Shown in pieces: positions 8,627 through 19,182 of a DNA stretch of 64,000 bases; the first letter of the stretch is position 1; each line of letters opens with the position of its first letter. Location: the NCBI RefSeq assembly GCF_005768555.2, contig NZ_VCHX02000180.1, forward strand, positions 96,769-160,768, in the 5' to 3' direction. The notes under the pieces are model-generated. The model saw nothing but the letters and a program-made list of their open reading frames with translations, made no database searches and was not told where the DNA came from. A program made the translations under genes and the position numbers. Source of the DNA: Streptomyces sporangiiformans (GTDB taxonomy: Bacteria; Actinomycetota; Actinomycetes; Streptomycetales; Streptomycetaceae).

Positions 8627-9667
8627 GTGAGCGTTGAAAGCCATGTGAGTTCAGTGATCGCGGCCGCCCGCTTCTCCGTTCTCGACCGCTCGCGCACCCG
8701 GGAGGGGCACGAGGGCCCCGAGGCACTGCGGGACACCGTGCGGATGGCGCAGGAGGTGGAGCGGCTCGGCTACCACCGGATCTGGGTGTCGGAGCACCAC
8801 GGCGTGCCCGGGGTCGCGGGTTCCGCGCCGACGGTGCTGGCCGCCGCGGTCGCCGCCGCGACGCGCACGATCCGGGTGGGCACGGGCGGGGTGATGCTGC
8901 CCAACCACCAACCCCTGGTGGTGGCCGAGCAGTTCGGCGTCCTGGAGTCGCTCTTCCCGGGGCGCATCGACATGGGGCTGGGCCGCTCCGTGGGGTTCAC
9001 CGACGGTGTACGGAAGGCGCTCGGCCGGGACAAGGACGACGCCGGCGACTTCGCGGGACAGCTCGAGGAGTTGCTGGGCTGGTTCGGCGGGACGTCGGCG
9101 ACGGGGGTGCACGCGCGCCCCGCCGAGGGCATGGTCGTGCCGCCCTTCGTGCTGGCCATGGGCGAGGGCGCCACGATCGCGGCGCGGGCGGGTCTGCCGA
9201 TGGTCATCGGCGACCTCAGGAACCGCGAGAAGATGCTGCGCGGTATCGATCACTACCGTGAGACGTTCCGGCCGTCCGCGTGGGCGAGCGAACCGTACGT
9301 CGTCATCTCCGGCACCATAGCGGTGGCGGGCACCCCTCAGGAGGCCCGCCGACTGCTGCTCCCCGAGGCCTGGTCGATGGCCCACTCCCGCACGCACGGC
9401 ACCTTCCCGCCGCTGCCGCCCGCCGAGCGTGTCGAGGCGCTGCGCATGAGCGGCAAGGAGCGCGGTTTCTACGAGTCCGGGCTCCGAGGCCACATCGTGG
9501 GCACCGAGGACGAGGTCGCCGACGAACTGGAGACGGTGCTCAAGGACTCCGGCGCGGACGAGGTCCTGGTCACCACGAGCACGTACGACCGTGAGGCGCT
9601 GCTGGACTCGTACGAGAGGCTGGCCAGGATCACGGGGACTGGTCGGGGCTCTTCGAGTCGGCCGTAG
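8627..9667 (+). CDS. LLM-class flavin-dependent oxidoreductase (MsnO8-like)
   Basis: 346 aa from the GTG at 8627. The bacterial-luciferase fold is shown by SVLDRSRTREG at the N-terminus, IWVSEHHG, RIRVGTGGVMLPNHQPLVVAEQFG-type strands and FPGRIDMGLGRS. These enzymes use reduced FMN or F420 to oxidise varied small molecules; the substrate here cannot be told. Later in-frame GTGs at 8645 and 8654 are possible starts, and homologues often begin close to the SVLDRS strand, so the N-terminus is uncertain by up to nine residues. The stop lies 19 bases from the stop of the converging olsA-like gene, with no obvious terminator between. Confidence 0.9.
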   Translation: MSVESHVSSVIAAARFSVLDRSRTREGHEGPEALRDTVRMAQEVERLGYHRIWVSEHHGVPGVAGSAPTVLAAAVAAATRTIRVGTGGVMLPNHQPLVVAEQFGVLESLFPGRIDMGLGRSVGFTDGVRKALGRDKDDAGDFAGQLEELLGWFGGTSATGVHARPAEGMVVPPFVLAMGEGATIAARAGLPMVIGDLRNREKMLRGIDHYRETFRPSAWASEPYVVISGTIAVAGTPQEARRLLLPEAWSMAHSRTHGTFPPLPPAERVEALRMSGKERGFYESGLRGHIVGTEDEVADELETVLKDSGADEVLVTTSTYDREALLDSYERLARITGTGRGSSSRP

Positions 9668-9686
9668 TGCGCCATCGCGGGTTCCG

Positions 9687-10691
9687 TCAGATGTGTGCGG
9701 ATGCCTCCGAGTTCGCGCAGGTCCGATGGGTGGTGGCTGCCTCGGCGGCGTGGGCGAGGGCCCGCCGGTCGGGTGCGCCGCCCGGCGGGAGCACCGGCTG
9801 TACGTGCACCTCCGCCACGAGACCGCGTGCCGACACGACCCGCCACACCGAGGCGAGCAGCGACTCGCTCCCGACGAACGCGGGCGCGGTGGTCGCCGCT
9901 CCCCCGTCGATCCGGTAGTGCAGACGCACCGGCTGGACGGGCACGGCCGCGTCCAGGGCGGCCTGGAAGACGGCCCTGCGGAAGTGGCCCTGGGCCCGGC
10001 CGCACCAGGTGCTCCCCTCGGGGAAGACGACGACCGCCGCGCCGCCCCGCAGGCTGTCCGCGATCCGCTCAACCGTCCCGGGCAGCGCGCGCAGCCGGTC
10101 GCGCTCGATGAACAGAGCGCCGCTGCTCGCGGTCAGCGGGCCCGCCACCGGCCACTGCCGTATCTCCGCCTTGGCGAGCATCCGGCCCGGGCGGACGGCC
10201 GCCAGCAGCGGGATGTCCAGCCAGGAGATGTGGTTGGCGACCAGCAGCAGGCCGCCGGTGGGCGGGGCGGCGCCGGTGATCCGTAGGCGCACGCCCACCG
10301 CGCGCACGATCGTCCGGCACCACAGCCGGACGGCACGGTCGCGCCGCACACCCGCGAGCCGTCCCATGACCGGGATCAGCATGATCCCGAAGAGAAGCAC
10401 GGCCACGACGGCGGTCAGCCGCAGCGCGGCACGCGGTACGGCGGCCGGCGACCCCAGGGACTCCACGCAGGCCCGCGGGGAGCACGGGGCGCTGGGCAGC
10501 CAGGCGCTCGCCGGGGCAGTGAGGGTGGGCGTCGCGCGGTGTCGCTTCCGGGACACGGGCCGCACGCTGCCGAGGCGCGGGCGTGGCACCTTCCGGGTGC
10601 CCGGGAGCGCCGCCGCGCTCGCGCCCGGCCCCGCGAGGGCCGTCGCGCCGCGGCGGGGACGCAGTATCACTGCGATACGGGGAGTGTTCAT
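9687..10691 (-). CDS. olsA: 1-acyl-glycerol-3-phosphate acyltransferase family protein, OlsA-like
   Basis: 334 aa. The PlsC-type signature is present: NHISWLDIP (H-x4-D) near residue 200 and FPEGST further on. An extended N-terminus of about 120 residues is basic and proline/alanine rich, with a membrane segment around LRLTAVVAVLLFGIMLIPVM. Because the gene directly follows an OlsB-like N-acyltransferase, with stop and start overlapping as TGATG at 10693-10689, the best role is O-acylation of lyso-ornithine lipid. A general lysophosphatidate acyltransferase is the alternative. It acts at the inner face of the membrane. Confidence 0.8.
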   Translation of the reverse strand: MNTPRIAVILRPRRGATALAGPGASAAALPGTRKVPRPRLGSVRPVSRKRHRATPTLTAPASAWLPSAPCSPRACVESLGSPAAVPRAALRLTAVVAVLLFGIMLIPVMGRLAGVRRDRAVRLWCRTIVRAVGVRLRITGAAPPTGGLLLVANHISWLDIPLLAAVRPGRMLAKAEIRQWPVAGPLTASSGALFIERDRLRALPGTVERIADSLRGGAAVVVFPEGSTWCGRAQGHFRRAVFQAALDAAVPVQPVRLHYRIDGGAATTAPAFVGSESLLASVWRVVSARGLVAEVHVQPVLPPGGAPDRRALAHAAEAATTHRTCANSEASAHI

Positions 10692-11461
10692 CACGCCGGC
10701 ACGAGCGAGAGGAAGTGCCGCAGATACCGCGGGCTGACCCGCCGCATCGACAGCAGGACGTACAGGTCGGCGACGCCGAAGTCGGGGTCGTGGGCCGGTT
10801 CCGCGCAGACCCAGGCGCCGAGGCGAAGATAGCCGCGCAGCAGCGGGGGAAGTTCGGTGCGCCCGGAGCGGGTGACGCCGTCGGGGTTCCAGGGCAGTCG
10901 CGGCCGTACGCGGTACTCCTCGGGCGCCAGGTACTTGGCCTGGACCCGGTCCCAGGTGCCGGCGGCGAGTGCGCCGCCGTCTGCCAGCGGGATGGAGCAG
11001 CAGCCGGCCAGCCACTCGTGACCGCCGTCGACCATGTAGCGCGCGATCCCGGCCCAGATCAGACCGATGACGGCGCCGTCCCGGTGGTCGGGGTGCACAC
11101 AGGAGCGGCCGACCTCGACGAGCCCGGAGCGGATCCCGTCGAGTGGCGCGAGGTCGAACTCGCTCTCCGAGTAGAGCCGTCCGGCGATCGCGGCGCGCTC
11201 GGGCGGCAGCAGCCGGTAGGTGCCGACGACCTGTCCCGTCGTGGTGTCGCGGACCAGCAGGTGGTCGCAGTACGCGTCGAAGGCGTCGATGTCGAGGCCC
11301 GGCTGCGGGGAGGACAGCAGGGCGCCCATCTCCGCGGCGAAGACGTCGTGACGCAGCCGCTGTGCGGCCCGGACGTCTGCCTCGTCGCGGGCGAGGGTGA
11401 CGGTGTAGCGGGTGGGGGCAGTCGACAGTGGGGGGCTGTCGAGGGTGGAAACGCCGGTCAT
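10691..11461 (-). CDS. olsB: GNAT-fold N-acyltransferase, OlsB-like (ornithine-acyl-ACP acyltransferase)
   Basis: 256 aa. The central part, with YTVTLARDEADVRAAQRLRH, FDAYCDHLLVRD, VVGTYRLLPP and VEVGRSCVHPDHRDG, is the acyl-ACP-dependent N-acyltransferase (autoinducer-synthase-like) core found in OlsB proteins. OlsB attaches a 3-hydroxy fatty acid to ornithine, the first step of ornithine-lipid synthesis. The ATG at 11461 has AGGAG eight bases upstream. Its stop overlaps the olsA start, so the pair is coupled. A strong 8-9-8 inverted repeat at 11501-11525 lies 40-64 bases upstream and may regulate it. Confidence 0.83.
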   Translation of the reverse strand: MTGVSTLDSPPLSTAPTRYTVTLARDEADVRAAQRLRHDVFAAEMGALLSSPQPGLDIDAFDAYCDHLLVRDTTTGQVVGTYRLLPPERAAIAGRLYSESEFDLAPLDGIRSGLVEVGRSCVHPDHRDGAVIGLIWAGIARYMVDGGHEWLAGCCSIPLADGGALAAGTWDRVQAKYLAPEEYRVRPRLPWNPDGVTRSGRTELPPLLRGYLRLGAWVCAEPAHDPDFGVADLYVLLSMRRVSPRYLRHFLSLVPA

Positions 11462-11500
11462 GGCACTCTCCTGGTCGCGGGCCGGTTCGGCGGAGCGGCG

Positions 11501-11525
11501 GCAGACCGATACCGTTACGGTCTGC
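11501..11525. promoter_or_regulatory. 8-9-8 perfect inverted repeat upstream of olsB
   Basis: GCAGACCG (11501-11508) and CGGTCTGC (11518-11525) are perfect inverted copies with a nine-base spacer. Inside, ACCGTTACGGT forms a second palindrome (5-1-5). The position is 40-64 bases before the olsB ATG. It may be a dimeric repressor site of TetR type or a leader hairpin. Confidence 0.5.
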
Positions 11526-11625
11526 GCGCTCCTGTTCTTCCGATGCCGATTGGCGTCAGCGTGACCTGCGACAGGAGTCAGGATGTGCGGTTGTTGAATG
11601 CCAGGGGGCGCCGTCGATGCGAGAC

Positions 11626-11656
11626 GGGACCGGAGCTGAGCACCACCTCCGGTCCC
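11626..11656 (-). terminator. terminator of the sdhCAB operon
   Basis: GGGACCGGAG (11626-11635) pairs perfectly with CTCCGGTCCC (11647-11656) around an 11-base loop, 35 bases past the sdhB stop in the direction of transcription. No long U-run follows, as is usual in high-GC actinobacteria. Confidence 0.65.
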
Positions 11657-11690
11657 GCCCGTCCGCACCTTTCCGGCGAACGACGTACGG

Positions 11691-12436
11691 CTAACGCTTG
11701 CCCGACGTGCGGGTCGCGCGCAGCCACTCCTTGTTCATGCTGGTGATGGAGACCAGCGGGATGCCCTTCGGGCACGCGGTGGCGCACTCGCCGGTGAGCG
11801 TGCAGCCGCCGAAGCCCTCCTCGTCCATCTGCCCCACCATGTCCAGCACCCGCGTCTCGCGTTCGGGCGCACCCTGCGGCAGAACGTTGAGGTGGTTGAT
11901 CTTCGCCGAGGTGAAGAGCATGGCGGCGCCGTTCGGGCAGGCCGCCACGCACGCGCCGCAGCCGATGCACTCGGCGTGCTCGAACGCGAAGTCCGCGTCC
12001 GGCTTCGGTACGGGCGTCGCATGGGCCTCGGGTGCGGCCCCGGTCGGCGCGGTGATGTAGCCGCCGGCCTGGATGATCCGGTCGAAGGCGCTCCGGTCGA
12101 CCACGAGGTCCTTCACGACCGGGAACGCCGAGGCCCGCCACGGCTCGATGTCGATCGTGTCGCCGTCCTCGAAGGACCGCATGTGCAGCTGGCAGGTGGT
12201 GGTGCGCTCGGGCCCGTGCGCGTCGCCGTTGATGACGAGCGAGCACGCCCCGCAGATGCCCTCACGGCAGTCGTGGTCGAAGGCGACCGGGTCCTCGCCC
12301 TTGAGGATGAGTTCCTCGTTGAGGGTGTCCAGCATCTCCAGGAAGGACATGTCGGCCGAGATGCCGTCCACTTCGTACGTGGACATCGCTCCGTCGGCGT
12401 CGGCGTTCTTCTGCCGCCAGACGCGCAGGGTGAGCT

Positions 12437-12440
<4 letters not shown>
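11691..12440 (-). CDS. sdhB: succinate dehydrogenase/fumarate reductase iron-sulfur subunit
   Basis: 249 aa. The N-terminal plant-ferredoxin-like domain binds a 2Fe-2S cluster through CREGICGACS and a later Cys in TTTCQLH. The C-terminal domain has CIGCGACVAACP and CATACPKG for the 4Fe-4S and 3Fe-4S clusters. It passes electrons from the flavoprotein to the membrane subunit. The start at 12440 overlaps the sdhA stop by ATGA. With one 5-helix membrane subunit and no SdhD, this is a type B-like complex, distinct from the usual four-gene housekeeping sdhCDAB. Direction in vivo (succinate oxidation or fumarate reduction) cannot be told. Confidence 0.94.
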
Positions 12441-14383
<1,943 letters not shown>

Positions 14384-14386
14384 GTG

Positions 14387-15094
14387 TCAGCTCACCACTC
14401 CGGTCATCACGGCCACGGGTACGGAGACGAAGCCCACCGTCAGCACCAGCGCGAGGACGTTGGCGGTGACCTTGAGGGCGCGGTCGCGGGCGCGGCTGCC
14501 CACGCCGAGGGTCTGCGCGGCGCTCCAGAAGCCGTGCCGGACGTGCAGGCCGAGCGCGAGCATCGCGACGATGTAGATGACGTTGCCGTACCAGGTGGAG
14601 AAGGTGTCGATCACGTTCTGGTACGGATGTCCGGTCTGGAAGCCGTCGGGGTGCACGGTGCCGGTCGTCAGGTCGAGGATGTGCCAGACGATGAACAGGC
14701 CGAGGATGATCCCGCCCCAGCGCATCGTCCGCGTCGCGTAACTGGCCCGCGGCTTCTTGTGCACGTACTTGGTCGGTCGCGCCCTGATGTCGCGGCGGCT
14801 CAGCTGGTACGCGGAGGTGGCGTGCGCGACGACGGCGGCGACCAGGACCACACGGATGATCCACAGCGCCCACTCGTAGTGCAGGAAGGGTTCGCCGAGG
14901 GTGCGCAGCCAGTGCGCGTAGTCGTTGAACTCGTCGGATCCGAAGAAGATCTTCAGGTTGCCCAGCATGTGGACGACCAGGTACGCCAGCATGATCAGGC
15001 CGCTCACGGCCATCACCGTCTTCTTGCCGACGGACGAGTCCCACATGGTGCGCGTCATGGACGATTTTCGGACCGTCCGCGTTGCCAGAGCCAT
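14387..15094 (-). CDS. sdhC: succinate dehydrogenase cytochrome b subunit
   Basis: 235 aa with five hydrophobic helices: around VMAVSGLIMLAYLVVHMLG, WALWIIRVVLVAAVVAHA, WGGIILGLFIVWHILDL, YIVAMLALGLHVRHGFW and ALVLTVGFVSVPVAVM. Histidines in the helices can ligate two b-type hemes, as in B. subtilis and epsilon-proteobacterial type B enzymes. It is first gene of the sdhCAB operon and divergent from a LysR regulator. The ATG at 15094 (MALATRTVRK) lacks a clear Shine-Dalgarno, so initiation may be leaderless or at the ATG at 15058 (MTRTMWD). Confidence 0.92.
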   Translation of the reverse strand: MALATRTVRKSSMTRTMWDSSVGKKTVMAVSGLIMLAYLVVHMLGNLKIFFGSDEFNDYAHWLRTLGEPFLHYEWALWIIRVVLVAAVVAHATSAYQLSRRDIRARPTKYVHKKPRASYATRTMRWGGIILGLFIVWHILDLTTGTVHPDGFQTGHPYQNVIDTFSTWYGNVIYIVAMLALGLHVRHGFWSAAQTLGVGSRARDRALKVTANVLALVLTVGFVSVPVAVMTGVVS

Positions 15095-15178
15095 GGACAA
15101 GGACGCTAGAGCCGAATGACCCCATCGGTCCAAGACATGGTGTGGCTGGATTCGATAGGTGCGGCCTATCGTGGCGGT
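15095..15178. promoter_or_regulatory. sdhCAB / lysR divergent promoter with perfect 6-5-6 palindrome
   Basis: An 84-base gap between divergent starts. GATAGG (15154-15159) and CCTATC (15165-15170) are perfect inverted repeats with a five-base spacer. The site contains ATAGGTGCGGCCTAT, close to the ATAG-N7-CTAT and T-N11-A forms bound by LysR-type regulators. It sits 9 bases before the lysR ATG and about 60 bases upstream of sdhC, fitting autorepression plus control of sdh. Confidence 0.7.
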
Positions 15179-16075
15179 ATGCAGTTCCAGCAGCTCCAGT
15201 ACTTTGTCGCGGTGGCCGAGACCCGGCACTTCACCCGCGCCGCGGACCTGGTCCATGTCGCCCAGCCGTCTCTGTCCCAGCAGATCAAGGCGCTGGAGCG
15301 GGAGTTGGGCGCGGATCTCTTCCTTCGGGCGCGCGGCAACATCACGCTCACGGACGCGGGCGAGGCGCTGCTGCCGCTGGCCCGCCGCATCCTGGCCGAC
15401 GCGGACACGGCCCGGCACGAGGTCCAGGAACTCGTGCAACTGCGCAGCGGCCGGGTCCGTCTGGGGGCGACTCCGAGCCTGTGCACGGGGCTGCTGCCCG
15501 ACGTGCTCCGGGCCTTCCACGACCGCTACCCGGGCATTCGGCTGCTGATCGAGGAGGGCGGCTCGCACGATCTCGTACGCGAGCTCGCCCGCGGAGCCCT
15601 GGACCTCGCCCTCGTCGTACTGCCCCTGCCCAGCCCGTCGCCCGCGCTGACCACGGTCGAGGTGCTGCGGGAGGACCTGGTGGTGGTGTCGTCCCCGGAC
15701 TCACCGGCTCCGGGGCAGGGGCAGGGGCAGGGGCGGCGGACGGTACAGGTCGCGGATCTGGAGGGCGAGCGGCTGGTCATGTTCCGGCACGGCTACGACC
15801 TGCGCGAGCTGACGGTCGCCGCGTGCCGCTCCGCGGGGTTCGAGCCGGACTTCGCGGTGGAGGGCGGGGAGATGGACGCGGTGCTGGGTTTCGTCCGGGC
15901 GGGACTGGGTGTGGCCGTGGTCCCGCGCATGGTGGCCGCACGGTCCGGGCGCGGGCTGCGGGTGACTCCGCTGGCCCCTCCGGGGATGCACCGGACGATC
16001 GCGTTGGCGCACCGTAGCGATGTGGCTCCGCCTCGGGCCGCCAGGGAGTTGCAGCGGATGTTGTTCGAACGGTGA
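15179..16075 (+). CDS. LysR family transcriptional regulator of the adjacent sdh operon
   Basis: 298 aa. The N-terminal winged helix-turn-helix is textbook: MQFQQLQYFVAVAETRHFTRAA, then LVHVAQPSLSQQIKALEREL. Residues about 90-295 form the periplasmic-binding-like effector domain. It starts at ATG 15179, in line with every LysR N-terminus. Divergent placement and the palindrome next to its start suggest it controls sdhCAB and itself. The likely co-inducer is a dicarboxylate, which is inference. A short low-complexity insert PAPGQGQGQGRR, encoded by repeats of GGGGCA near 15713-15735, interrupts the effector domain. Confidence 0.92.
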   Translation: MQFQQLQYFVAVAETRHFTRAADLVHVAQPSLSQQIKALERELGADLFLRARGNITLTDAGEALLPLARRILADADTARHEVQELVQLRSGRVRLGATPSLCTGLLPDVLRAFHDRYPGIRLLIEEGGSHDLVRELARGALDLALVVLPLPSPSPALTTVEVLREDLVVVSSPDSPAPGQGQGQGRRTVQVADLEGERLVMFRHGYDLRELTVAACRSAGFEPDFAVEGGEMDAVLGFVRAGLGVAVVPRMVAARSGRGLRVTPLAPPGMHRTIALAHRSDVAPPRAARELQRMLFER

Positions 16076-16150
16076 CCCTTTGTCGGAGGCTCCGGTCCCG
16101 GAAGCGCCGCATTGTGAAGCACCGTCCGGGGCTGCGGGTTGTCTGTGGCT

Positions 16151-16216
16151 GAGCGCGCAGTTCCCCGCGCCCCTTCGGGGCGCCCCGAAGGGGCGCGGCC
16201 CTTCGGGGCGCGCCCG
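16151..16216. terminator. GC-rich nested palindromes between converging lysR and rmdA-like genes
   Basis: A perfect 30-base palindrome runs from GCGCCCCTTCGGGG (starts 16167) through its complement, ending 16196. It is preceded by CGCGCAGTTCCCCGCGCCCC, a sequence I recognise as dispersed in many Streptomyces intergenic regions, and followed by further GGCCCTTCGGGGCGCGCC copies. It probably terminates both converging genes. Confidence 0.7.
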
Positions 16217-16228
16217 CTCGCCGTCGTA

Positions 16229-18370
16229 TCAGCCCGTCGCGTCCACCAGTGCCAGGTCGTGCAGGCGGTCCGGCGGGCCCGGGCGGGCGTAGTACCACCC
16301 CTGGGCCGTGTCGCAGCCCAGGATGCGTAGCTGTTCGGCCTGCGCGCCCGTCTCCACGCCCTCCACCGTGACCGCGAGGTCGAGGCTGTGGGCCAGAGAA
16401 ACGATCCCTTCGACGATCTTGAGGTCGACGGGATCGGCGGGGAACTGCTGCATGCCCTGAGTGAAGGAGCGGTCGAGCTTGAGGATGCTCACCGGGAGGC
16501 GGCGCAGGTTGGCGAGGTTCGAGTAGCCCGTACCGAAGTCGTCCAGGGCGATGTCGACGCCCATCTCGGAGAGGCGGCGCAACGGCTTGAGGAGGTCGTC
16601 GTCGGCGCCGATCAGCGCGGACTCGGTGACTTCCAGGCAGAGGGACGCCGGTTCGAGACCGGCGCGCTCCAGGATGTCGACCGTGTCGGAGACCAGGCCG
16701 GGATGGGTCAGCTGGCAGGGCGACAGGTTCACATTGATGCGCAGCGGGCCCGCGGCCGCCTTTCCGCCGTGTCGTTCCTGCCACTCCCGGGCCTGGCGAA
16801 CGGACTGTTCCAGGACCCAGCGGCCCAGCGGGACGATCAGACCAGTGTGCTCGGCGAGCGGGATGAACCGGTCGGGAGTGAGCACGCCGTGCTGCGGATG
16901 CAGCCAGCGGACGAGGGCCTCGGCGCCGTGCACGCTGCCGTCGCCGAGGTGGACGAGCGGCTGGTACTCGATGAAGAACTCGTTCCGGTCCAGGGCCGCG
17001 GGCAGCTGCGTGGTGAGCCCGTGCCGGGTGATGGCGCGAGCGTCGGCCTCGGCGTCGGCGAGTTCGTAGCGGTTGCCGCCCGCCGACTTGGCCCGGTACA
17101 TCGTGATGTCGGCGCTGCGCAGCACCTCCGCCGGGCCGCGCTCGCCCGTCGGCCCCTCGACGATGCCGATGCTGCCGCGGACCGTCAGCTCGCGGCCGTC
17201 GATACGGACCGGGGTGACGAGGGCGTTCATGATGCGGTCGGCCAGCGCGTCGACCTCGCGCTCCGTGTCGGGCCCGGTGGTCAGCGCCACGAACTCGTCG
17301 CCGCCGATTCGCGCGACCATCTCACCGGGCGCGGTCGCGCAGGACTGCAGCCGGTCGGCGACCTCGACGAGCAGCCGGTCGCCGGCCGCGTGCCCCAGGC
17401 TGTCGTTGATGGTCTTGAAGCCGTCGAGGTCCAGGTAGCAGAGCCCGAAGCGCATGCCCTCGCGCGCGGACAGTGCCTTGTCGAGGCGCTCGAAGAACAG
17501 CGTCCGGTTGGGCAGTCCGGTGAGCGCGTCGTGCGTCGCCTCGTACCTCAGCCGCAGGTTGAGCAGCCGGCGTTCGGTGGTGTCCTCCATGAGAGCGAGC
17601 TGGTATTGCGGGCAGCCGTCCGCGTCGCGCAGCAGGGAGACCGTCAGGTTGGTCCACAGAACCGTTCCGTCAGGGCGGTAGAAGGCCTTCTCCACGTGAT
17701 AGTGCTCGCGCTCGCCCCGTACAAGTTCCTCGTACAGGCGCCAGACTTGAGGAGCGTCGTCGGGGTGCGTCCACTCGACGACCTTGCGTCCGCGCACCAG
17801 TTGCTCGGTGCCGCCGAACATCCGCAGCAGGGCGTTGTTCACCTGGAGGACGTTGCCGTCGAGGTCCGCGATGCCGATGCCTATGGCCGCGCCCTCGAAC
17901 ACCGCGCGGAACCGGGCCTCGCTCGAGTGCAGCGCCTCCGCGACCACGCCCTGGGCCTCGAGCGCGGCTTGGGCGATGGCCTCCTGCTCCGCCAGCGTCC
18001 TTTCCCGCAGCGCGTGCGCGAACCCGGCAGCCATGGCGTGCTGCAGCCGGGCCGAGCGGTTGCGCAGGTCTTCCTGGGGTCCGTCCTCGCCGCAGTAGAG
18101 CACCAGGTAGGCGTCGACGCAGTCGAGCGAGCGGCTGAGCGCCTCCGGCTCGGTGCAGTGCGCGTCGATCAGCGCGGCGCCGACCGCCTGCCCCTCGGCC
18201 GCGTCGAACGTCCTCGCCCGCAAGGCTTCGCTCAACCGCCGGGCGAGCGGTACCAGTTTCAGCTCGAACTCCGGCCGGGTCAGCGACGTCGCGGAGGCCG
18301 GGTAGACCGCCCGGCTCCAGATCGTCGTGAACCGGCGCAGTCTGTCCTCCGGTCCGTCCGGCTCCGCCAT
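16229..18370 (-). CDS. rmdA: PAS-GGDEF-EAL bifunctional c-di-GMP enzyme, RmdA-like
   Basis: 713 aa, no membrane segment. An uncharacterised N-terminal region (about 1-140) is followed by PAS/PAC (about 150-270, AVFEGAAIGIGIADLDGNV), GGDEF (about 280-440, with intact RIGGDEF and LYLDLDGFKTINDSLGH-type strands) and EAL (about 455-700, with intact GAEALVRW, NVNLSP, DDFGTGYSN and LKLDRSF). Both halves keep catalytic residues, so it could both make and degrade c-di-GMP. Architecture, size and neighbourhood match RmdA of S. coelicolor, a regulator of development. The ATG at 18370 overlaps the preceding methyltransferase stop as TGATG; a GTG at 18373 is an alternative start. Confidence 0.9.
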   Translation of the reverse strand: MAEPDGPEDRLRRFTTIWSRAVYPASATSLTRPEFELKLVPLARRLSEALRARTFDAAEGQAVGAALIDAHCTEPEALSRSLDCVDAYLVLYCGEDGPQEDLRNRSARLQHAMAAGFAHALRERTLAEQEAIAQAALEAQGVVAEALHSSEARFRAVFEGAAIGIGIADLDGNVLQVNNALLRMFGGTEQLVRGRKVVEWTHPDDAPQVWRLYEELVRGEREHYHVEKAFYRPDGTVLWTNLTVSLLRDADGCPQYQLALMEDTTERRLLNLRLRYEATHDALTGLPNRTLFFERLDKALSAREGMRFGLCYLDLDGFKTINDSLGHAAGDRLLVEVADRLQSCATAPGEMVARIGGDEFVALTTGPDTEREVDALADRIMNALVTPVRIDGRELTVRGSIGIVEGPTGERGPAEVLRSADITMYRAKSAGGNRYELADAEADARAITRHGLTTQLPAALDRNEFFIEYQPLVHLGDGSVHGAEALVRWLHPQHGVLTPDRFIPLAEHTGLIVPLGRWVLEQSVRQAREWQERHGGKAAAGPLRINVNLSPCQLTHPGLVSDTVDILERAGLEPASLCLEVTESALIGADDDLLKPLRRLSEMGVDIALDDFGTGYSNLANLRRLPVSILKLDRSFTQGMQQFPADPVDLKIVEGIVSLAHSLDLAVTVEGVETGAQAEQLRILGCDTAQGWYYARPGPPDRLHDLALVDATG

Positions 18371-19182
18371 CACGCCGAACGCCCCACTCCCGCGAAACCG
18401 GAGTAGGCAAAGGGATCCTCGTCCTCCGGTGCTGTCTCGGGCCGCCAGTTCGGCATCGCCACCAGGCCGGGTTCCACCATGTCGTACCCCTCGAAGAACC
18501 GCGCGATGTTGTCACGCGTGCGCATGATCAGCGGGTTGCGGATGTCCTTGTAGACATCGACCGCTCCCTCGACCCGCTCCTGTGGGAGCGGGATTCCCTC
18601 GTACGAGGCGTGCGTGACGACGAGCAGGCTGCCGGGTGCCAGCGCCTCGCGCAACTCCGCCACAGCCCCGAACGGGTCGTCCTCTTCCTCCACGAAGTGA
18701 AGTATGGCAACGAGGAGCAGGGCGACTGGCCGATTCAGGTCGATCAGACGCCCAACCTCGGGACTCGTCAGGATTTCCTGGGGCTTGCGCAGATCGGCGG
18801 CGACGACGTCCGCGTCCTCGTTGCCCTCCAGGACGGCCTTGCTGTGCGCCACGGCCACCGGGTCGTTGTCGACGTACACGACGCGTGCTCCGGGACTGGC
18901 GCTCTGGACCACCTCGTGGACGCTGCCGAAGGTGGGGATGCCCGAGCCGATGTCGAGGAACTGGGTGATGCCCTCGTCCACCGCGAAACGCGCCGCACGG
19001 CGCAGGAACGCCCGGTTCGCCTGCATGATCTTGGGAAGTCCCGGCATGAACTCCATCGCCTTGCGGGCCGCCACCCGGTCGACTTCGAAGTTGTGCGATC
19101 CGCCCAGGTAGTAGTCGTAGATCCGGCTCACACTCGGCACCGAGATGTCGATACTGCGTGGGGCCCAGGCGGGACGCTCCAT
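18370..19182 (-). CDS. SAM-dependent methyltransferase, DUF574/Methyltransf_19 family
   Basis: 270 aa. The Streptomyces-expanded DUF574 family is shown by SVSRIYDYYLGGSHNFEVDR at residues 17-36, the SAM loop FLDIGSGIPT, and VVYVDNDPVAVAHSKAVL. Members are often paired with regulators and have no settled substrate. A related structure from S. avermitilis binds SAM, but I know of no proven acceptor. The ATG at 19182 is followed by a typical N-terminus. Stop and start with rmdA overlap as TGATG, so the two proteins are made together and may share a signalling role. Confidence 0.9.
   Translation of the reverse strand: MERPAWAPRSIDISVPSVSRIYDYYLGGSHNFEVDRVAARKAMEFMPGLPKIMQANRAFLRRAARFAVDEGITQFLDIGSGIPTFGSVHEVVQSASPGARVVYVDNDPVAVAHSKAVLEGNEDADVVAADLRKPQEILTSPEVGRLIDLNRPVALLLVAILHFVEEEDDPFGAVAELREALAPGSLLVVTHASYEGIPLPQERVEGAVDVYKDIRNPLIMRTRDNIARFFEGYDMVEPGLVAMPNWRPETAPEDEDPFAYSGFAGVGRSA

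Noticed and set aside
9469..10005. 178-codon frame antisense over the LLM/acyltransferase junction
   Set aside because: It crosses two well-supported converging genes and carries no motif.
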